DNA of 64,000 nucleotides from Dipteronia dyeriana (lineage: Eukaryota > Streptophyta > Magnoliopsida > Sapindales > Sapindaceae). The notes under the pieces are model-generated. The model saw only the letters and a program-made list of their open reading frames with translations. It did not search any database and was not told where the DNA came from. Positions 58,190 to 64,000 of the stretch are shown piece by piece; position 1 is the first letter of the stretch; each line of letters begins with the position of its first letter. The stretch is from the NCBI GenBank assembly GCA_032871835.1, contig CM065303.1:57636597-57700596 (forward strand). The letters are read 5' to 3'. A program made the position numbers and the translations under genes.

Positions 58190-59069
58190 TAAGATGAACC
58201 AGATAAAAAGGTCAAGATCGGGAAAATTTGGAAGGAAAAGTCAAACAAAGCCTCACTGATCTGCTTAAAGAATACAAGGATGTGTTCGCCTGGAGTCATG
58301 AAGACATGGTCGGGATAGACGCCCAAATAATATCCCATCATCTCACGGTAGATTTGAATGCAAAACCAGTGATACAAAAGAGAAGGTCATTCAATCTCGA
58401 GAGAAGTCAGACAATCAAACAGGAAGTAGAAAAGCTACTCGTCGTGGGGTCGATTAGAGAGATCAACTACCCTCAATAGGTAGCTAATGTAGTCCTTGTC
58501 CAAAATAAAAATGGACAATGGAGAATGTGCGTATATTTCACATATTTGAACAAGGCATGTCCAAAAGACAGTTTTCCACTTCCGAGGATAGATCAGCTGG
58601 TGGACGCTATATCAAGCCATGAATTGTTCAGTTTCATGGACGCCTACTCGGGATATAATCAAATCCGGATGAACAAGGCTGACGAGAAAAAAACAGCATT
58701 CACAACTGATCAGGGCTTGTACTGTTACACAGTAATGCCCTTCGGGTTAAAAATACAGGGGCAACATATCAAAGGTTGGTCAACAGAATCAACGCACGAC
58801 AAATATGAAGGAGCATGGAAGTGTACAATGATGACATGCTGACCAAGAGCATCTCGGCAGACAAGCAAACTTCAGACTTGCAAGAGACATTTGATGTCTT
58901 GAGGAGATACCAAATGAAGCTAAATCCGAACAAGTGTTTATTCGGAGTTCCTTTAGGCAGATTCCTGGGTTTTCAAGTTCACCAAAGGGGAATCGAAGTC
59001 AATCCTGAAAAGATCCAAGCCCTGCAGAGAATGACCTCACCAAGGACATTAAAAGAAGTACAACGCTGA
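58190..59069 (+). pseudogene. Tat reverse transcriptase
   Basis: Segments 58228-58479 and 58525-58842 carry KEYKDVFAWSHEDMVGID, LNKACPKDSFPLPRIDQLVD and FSFMDAYSGYNQIRM, then MPFGLK. A frameshift near 58750 and a stop near 58808 follow, after which the frame resumes at 58815. The catalytic box reads VYNDDML there, with Asn where Ile or Val is usual. The segment ends with LNPNKCLFGVPLGRFLGFQV and a stop at 59067. A stop also lies at 58477. Confidence 0.88.
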
Positions 59070-59087
59070 TCAGAATGTTTAGCTTCC

Positions 59088-60185
59088 TTGGGAAGATTCA
59101 TCTCAAAGGCCACGGACATATGTGCACCATTTTTCAGAGTAATCAAAAAGGGAAAAGGACTCGAATGGAATAAGAAGTGCGAGCGGGCTTTCTTAAAAAT
59201 CAAAGAGTACCTGGGACAAGCTCTCATCCTTTCAAAACCACAAATGGGAGAGATACTCCATTTATACTTATCAATTACAGAACTAGTAGCAAGCTCAGTC
59301 CTAGTCATAACAGAAAATGGAGTACAGAAGTCAGTGTATTATACCAACAAGACACTCTTACCAGCTGAGAACAGGTATTCACAGGCAGAAAAAATGGCCC
59401 TAGCATTGGTTTCAGTAGTAAGGAAGCTAAGGCCATACTTTCAGGCTCATACAATCCAGGTTCTCACCTGCTGTCCATTGAGACAAATTTTACAGAAGTT
59501 AGAGATTTCAGAAAGACTAACCAAATGGGGAATCGAGCTAAGTGAATACGATATCCACTACATCCCCAGGACATCCCTCAAAGGGCAAGTAGTGGCAGAT
59601 TTTATAACAGAGTTCACAGAGTCAAACCTGGAAGCAAAAAAAATGTTGGGAAAAAATTTCCCATGGAAATTGTATGTTGATGGCTCTTCAAACACTCATT
59701 GCAGCGGGGCAGGGATCGTAGTATGCACTCCAGAAGGAGATGATGTCGAATGTACCATGAGGTTTGACTTCAAAGCAACCAATAATCAAGCCGAGTACGA
59801 GACGATACTAGCTGGACTTAGAGTCTGCATAGCTCTCAGGGTAGAAGAAGTCGAGATATTTAGTGATTCACAGGTAGTTGTCAACCAAGTCCTGGATGAA
59901 TACCAAGCCAAGGATGAAGGCATGATGGCCTACCGTGATATTGCAAAACAGCTCCTCCAGAAATTCAAAGAATATAGGATTAACCAGATCCCCAGAGAAG
60001 AGAATGAAAAGGCAGACGCTTTGTCCAAACTAGCATCAGCGACAACCACAATCAGGCCAAAAACTATTCCGGTTGCACATCTCCTCAAACTTAACACAAC
60101 TAAACCGAAAAACTTAGAAATTTCAAAACTCCAAACACCGTCAGACGGTTGGATAACTCAGCTGAAAAGATTCCTAAAAGAATAA
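59088..60185 (+). pseudogene. Tat RNase H plus second (archaeal-type) RNase H, open 365-codon frame
   Basis: This is the longest intact frame of the element. The first half matches the RT connection and first RNase H (KGLEWNKKCERAFLKIKEYL, VYYTNKTLLPAENRYSQAEK), with the leading catalytic Asp not evident (LHLYLSIT). The second half is the additional RNase H that marks the Tat lineage. Its four acidic residues are all visible: Asp in LYVDGSSN, Glu in NNQAEYE, Asp in IFSDSQV, Asp in EKADALSK. It lacks its own start context and is part of the pol polyprotein, so it is called a fragment of a dead gene. Confidence 0.9.
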
Positions 60186-61376
60186 TTGCTCCTGAAAGAT
60201 CCCTTACAAGCAAAACGTATCAGGTATCGATCAGTAAGGTACATATTGGTCGGAGGAGAACTATACAGAAGGGGGTTTTCCCAAACACTCCAAAGATGTA
60301 TACCAGATGAGGATGCATATCGGATATTATAGGAAATCCACGGAGGAGTTTGCGGAAATCAAACTGAGGGTAAAAGTTTGGCACACAAAGTACTCAGGCA
60401 AGGTTATTATTGGCCTACTTTATTCTCAGATGCACAACGATATTCGAAGAGTTACAATACTTGCCAAAGGATTGCTAATGATATCTGACAACCCCCTGAA
60501 CAACTCAGAAACCTCGCATCCCCATAGCCATTCGCCATGTGGGGTTTGGATTTAATCAGCCCAATGCTAGCCGGGACAGGGGGTGGAGCGAAGTATGCCA
60601 TAGCAGCCGTTGACTATTTCACGAAGTGGGCAGAAGCTGAAGCATTAGTGCATATCACATAAGCAAATACCATAAATTTCATTAAAATGAATATACTCTA
60701 CAAGTTTGAATTCCTAAACACTATCATCACTGATAACGGCACCCAGTTCGATAACCTGAAATTCGGACAGTTGTGCAAGGAGTGTCAAATTGCCAATTAC
60801 TATGCCACTCCTGCCCGTTTGTTTGCCCATCCTCAAACAAACGGGCAGGCTGAAGCAGTAAACAAAATCGTCAAGTATACACTCAAAGCAAAGTTGGATG
60901 CCAAAAAAGGAAGATGGGTTGAAAAGCTTCATGAAGTATTATGGGCGTATCTGACAACAACAAGAAAGTCAACAGGAGAGACTTCATTCACCTTAGTGTT
61001 TGGAACAGAAGCTATTATCCCCTTAGAAACGTCATATGCATCACCCCGGGTCAGGCTATATGATGAAAATCAGAATATCGATATGCTATTACAAAGTCTA
61101 GATGAGCTAGAAGAGAAAAGGGAGAAGTCCCGAATACGAAATATGGCATATCAGTAAAGAGTAGCTCGCCACTACAACTCACATGTTCGGGTCAAGAAAT
61201 TCCAACTAGGAGACCTAGTACTCAGGAAAGTGTCATTGAACACACAAAATAAAGTTGCAGGTACCCTGGTTGATAAGTGGGAAGGCCCGTACAAAATCAA
61301 AGAAATAGATGGTCATGGAGCATATTGGATTGCACAACCCAATGGAGGGGTTTTACCTCGACCATGCAATGCCTAA
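60186..61376 (+). pseudogene. Tat integrase
   Basis: The HHCC finger is split between frames near 60330-60480 (IHGGVCG and YNTCQ text in different frames). The core starts near 60530 (MWGLDLISPMLAGTGGG, KYAIAAVDYFTKWAEAEA) with a stop near 60660. The open segment 60687-61157 has NTIITDNGTQFDN with the second Asp and NGQAEAVNKIVK with the Glu. The C-terminal part (HYNSHVRVKKFQLGDLVLRK, DKWEGPYKI) follows after a stop at 61155-61157. A short inverted pair around 60820-60850 (gtttgtttgcccatc / caaacaaacgggcagg) is also present. Confidence 0.88.
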
Positions 61377-62262
61377 TATCTGAAGATTTTCTATCCTTAA
61401 ATTATGTTTTCTTTTTTCTTTTCTAGTCAGGACAATTTTAGTCAGGTCAAATATTAGCTTGGAAACTTTAATCTTTGTTGATTTTACAGTTATAAATAAA
61501 AAGCAAACTCGGGATTTTTGAAAAATGAAGCATATGATAATAAGAATATATGAAAGACAAGCATGATAATAAGAACATGCAAATAGAATACTCGGGACCA
61601 TTGATTCCCGAATGGGCGGAGAAGCTCGAAGGAGCATGCCAGCCGAGCAAGGTCAATTGACCTTAGCAAAAAGACAAACCCGATACACTAGATTCTGGAA
61701 AAAGGCTAGGGACGCTATCGGAAAAAATTCCGGTGAAATGCGTAGCTGTGTTAAGCGATTTGAAAAGCTTAACGATTTGGCAAACCCTTGCACAGAAAAA
61801 CTAGGAGACGTCTTCGGTAATGTGTAAGGACTCAAAACATATGATCATGGTGAGCCTTAATCTAATGTTTGGGTAGCAACCGAGTATGAAACACAAGTAT
61901 AAATCTACTCGCCTGTTTTAAGATGACTCGGTTAATAATACTAGCCAATTTAATAAGATACTTGACGTTAAAAATTATTCGGGTAACAAAATCGGTTTAA
62001 TAAGATACTCGGTGAGGTTACCTGAACATCAGAATTAGTAAATTTAATAAGATATTTTGGCATAAAAATTGCAATAGCCAGTTTAATAAGATACTCGGCA
62101 ACAATAATCAAGATAAAGAAGATGGTGAAATTCCTTGAGCAATGAATTAGATCAAAACTACTCGGTTTTTAGAATTAGTTAACCCGGAATTTCATTAATC
62201 TTTACAAAGAATCTTTACAAAGAATTGTTTCAAATTGTTACAAAGAATCTCTACAAAATAAA
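61377..62262 (+). other. Tat 3' non-coding region with a TTTAATAAGATACTCGG motif series
   Basis: No sense gene. Four spaced copies of tttaataagatactcgg or close variants start near 61949, 61994, 62040 and 62083, about 45 bp apart. The small frames at 61612-61827 and on the minus strand have no domain. Confidence 0.6.
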
Positions 62263-64000
62263 TCAGGAGGATTTTGAACTCTTGCCAATGCTCGGGTCAG
62301 GCACCATTTCGTACTCGCAGAACAGACTTTTATTGGAAGGCCAAGCAATCGTGTCGACCGAATCGTCCATCCATTGGCTGTAATCTTCTTCTGGGATCGG
62401 TCTGACATCAGGCACCACACCTTCTATGACCGATTCTTGACTAGCGTAAAAGATCGAGAGGGAATGATCAGATGGAACCTCCAAATGCATGGGATGGGGC
62501 TCTTTGCCTCGGCTGTGGCAGTAAGCTCTCCACTCCTTTATCTGAGTCCGAAGAGATTCCAATGACCGATCCATGTGATTCTTAATCGATAGCTCCCAGT
62601 TGGTTCGGGTTTTCTCAGTTGCCCAATTCTTAACCTTGAAGAACTTGCCGGCTAAAACTAACCCTCTTTGAAACTCCTGAAGGAGAAAGGCATCGTAGGC
62701 ATGGGATCTTTTAAAATGATCAACCCGCTGGACTTCAAGTTCCAGACTGGCCTCTTTGGATATAGACTCGACTATCAAAACTTGGCGTTCCAAGTCCTCG
62801 ATCTTCTGTTCATATGTCGACTTGGACTGCTCCGCTTCCTGCTCGGCCTTAAGCATTGATTCTTGAGCATAAGACAATAAGTTTTGAAGTGACGTAGCCT
62901 TTTCTTCTGCCAAAAAAGCCCTCTCATCGGCCTCCACTTGCTTCGCCAAACAGTGGTCGGTAAACACTTGGGCAGAGCCCACGTTCTTTTGATAAACTGC
63001 CTCAACCCGAGCACGGCTGTCCTCACTTTGCTTCAGCTGAGCCTTCAGACGCCTTATTCGATCAGTCTGACGTTGCTGCATCTGAACCAACTCAGCGAAC
63101 TCGGCCACCATCTACAAAGAAGTTTAATTAAAAATCTGGCAAGCAAGCAAGACAATTGCAGAGTTAGGAATAAAACCTACATAAGATGCACCGTTGAAAA
63201 CATTCTGAAAACGCTACGTTAAAGAGCCAACCCTAAAACAGCTCCAGCGGTCATCCCCAATGAAAGCCCGACCAAATGACATCGCCTGCAACAGATCCCG
63301 AGGGTTCAGCTCTGACATCTCCAACCTCGAGGGGGGAAGAGCCCCTGATCGGGCCACACCTGCCAATGCTTCAACATCAACGCTCGGGGGAATCTCAGCT
63401 CCGGTTTCTTAATCACTGGAGTCGATAAATGAAACCACCCGAATAACCTTATGAGGGCGAGCGTGAGAATCAATCACTTTCCTTTTCTCGGTCCGAGAGC
63501 GATGAAAGCCGAGATCAGCTGATGGATCTTCCTAAACATCCTCCCGAAAGGATTCAAAAAAATCGGGATCTGTATTTCCATGTCCCTTAGGGTTTTTTCT
63601 TCCATCACCGGGGTCCGGGACCCCAACCTGAGAGTTCAGTCCACCAGGCCCTTCACCAAGACCCTCACTTTGCCTCTCTCCGTCATCAAGTAACTCCTGG
63701 GTATGATCCGTTGGGTCACTCGGACCACTAGACTCCCCTACGGTCAGCATAACAACTTCCTCGGGGACATATTCAGGGACCTGCTCCTCAGCCACGTCAG
63801 GTTCCTCGTCAGACTCAGGCTGGGCAATACCATCTTCGCTCTGACGAGAAACTTCTTTTCGGCTCACCTGAAGAATCGACTTCACTTGGCTAGCCTGAAG
63901 GTCGCAGACGATGTCCGTATCATACACTTAGAAGAAAAAGGGGAATCATAATATATATGAAAAAGAAAAGGGGTGCAAAGACCACTTACATCGCCTGTGG
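62263..64000 (-). pseudogene. Antisense accessory gene of the Tat element, spliced, coiled-coil C-terminus
   Basis: On the strand opposite gag-pol, downstream of it, as known for several Tat-lineage elements; function unknown. The last exon (63111-62263) is open for 282 codons from MVAEFAELVQMQQRQTDR and is rich in heptad-like Glu/Gln/Lys text (residues about 5-125), probably a coiled coil. Upstream exon 63926 to about 63125 is acidic and Ser/Pro-rich, with stops at 63532, near 63412 and near 63220, then ...NGASY before an intron with an acceptor ttctttgtag. A further exon at 64000-63990 ends at a GTAAGT donor, with its acceptor ttcttctaag near 63927. The gene continues beyond the window. No catalytic domain recognised. 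Confidence 0.72.

Larger units (their letters stand above)
54846..64000 (+). mobile_element. Ty3/gypsy retrotransposon of the Tat lineage (3' end outside window)
   Basis: The order gag, protease, RT, RNase H, second RNase H, integrase, then an antisense gene is characteristic of the Tat lineage (Tat/Retand/Ogre/Grande relatives). A 5' LTR ends at 55686, followed by a primer site. Coding parts lie in three frames with many stops. The 3' LTR is beyond position 64000, so no TSD can be read and the left border is provisional. Confidence 0.88.

Noticed and set aside
1..64000. tRNA or rRNA genes
   Set aside because: Looked for TGGTATCAGAGC-like text and cloverleaf landmarks; only retrotransposon primer sites were found.

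Overview
The window is plant nuclear DNA, almost certainly from a eudicot. It holds one ordinary-looking host gene with introns. The rest is AT-rich and built from plant transposable-element families (Copia, Tat-type Ty3/gypsy, Mutator, hAT, MITEs) plus an endogenous plant pararetrovirus. I saw no bacterial operon, CRISPR array, rRNA or tRNA gene. All element boundaries below come from target-site duplications (TSDs) and terminal repeats read by eye.

Layout. (a) 1-1460 is the right part of an internally deleted Mutator-like element (MULE). (b) 1801-23890 is one nested block: an outer LTR retrotransposon (TSD TTTCA) whose 5' LTR was split by a Tip100-like hAT element that itself carries a MITE. 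Its body was split by a Copia element at 4664-17391 (TSD CTTAG), which was in turn split by a hAT element at 7525-11299 (TSD GGTGATAA). The same body holds a 1.3-kb near-palindrome at 19360-20663 and two MITEs. (c) 24150-25130 carries a MITE cluster and a tandem duplication. (d) 26618-31829 (minus strand) is a six-exon SEC14/CRAL-TRIO gene whose exons join into an uninterrupted 246-codon frame; it is the only gene here that looks functional. (e) 32783-40702 is a MITE into whose TA-rich core a nearly genome-length endogenous caulimovirid (florendovirus/petuvirus-like) has integrated; a hAT MITE then landed in the virus. (f) 41589-54263 is a large MULE (TSD TTGAAAATA) with a MURA-type transposase on the minus strand, a spliced DUF1985/Ulp1-type C48 peptidase gene on the plus strand, and long arrays of a ~20-bp GATCGAG repeat inside both ends. 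A hAT element with a nearly intact transposase sits in the right-hand array (49556-53362, TSD CAAAGGAT). (g) 54846 to the right edge is a Tat-lineage Ty3/gypsy element with gag, protease, RT, RNase H plus a second (archaeal-type) RNase H, integrase, and a spliced antisense gene downstream of pol.

Nearly every element gene is broken by stops or frameshifts. The best preserved are the hAT transposase at 50166-52244 (one in-frame stop) and the dual RNase H frame at 59088-60185. The most unusual structure is the MULE: a transposase and a SUMO-protease-like gene framed by direct, not inverted, arrays of a GATCGAG minisatellite, with a second, deleted copy of the same family at the left edge.
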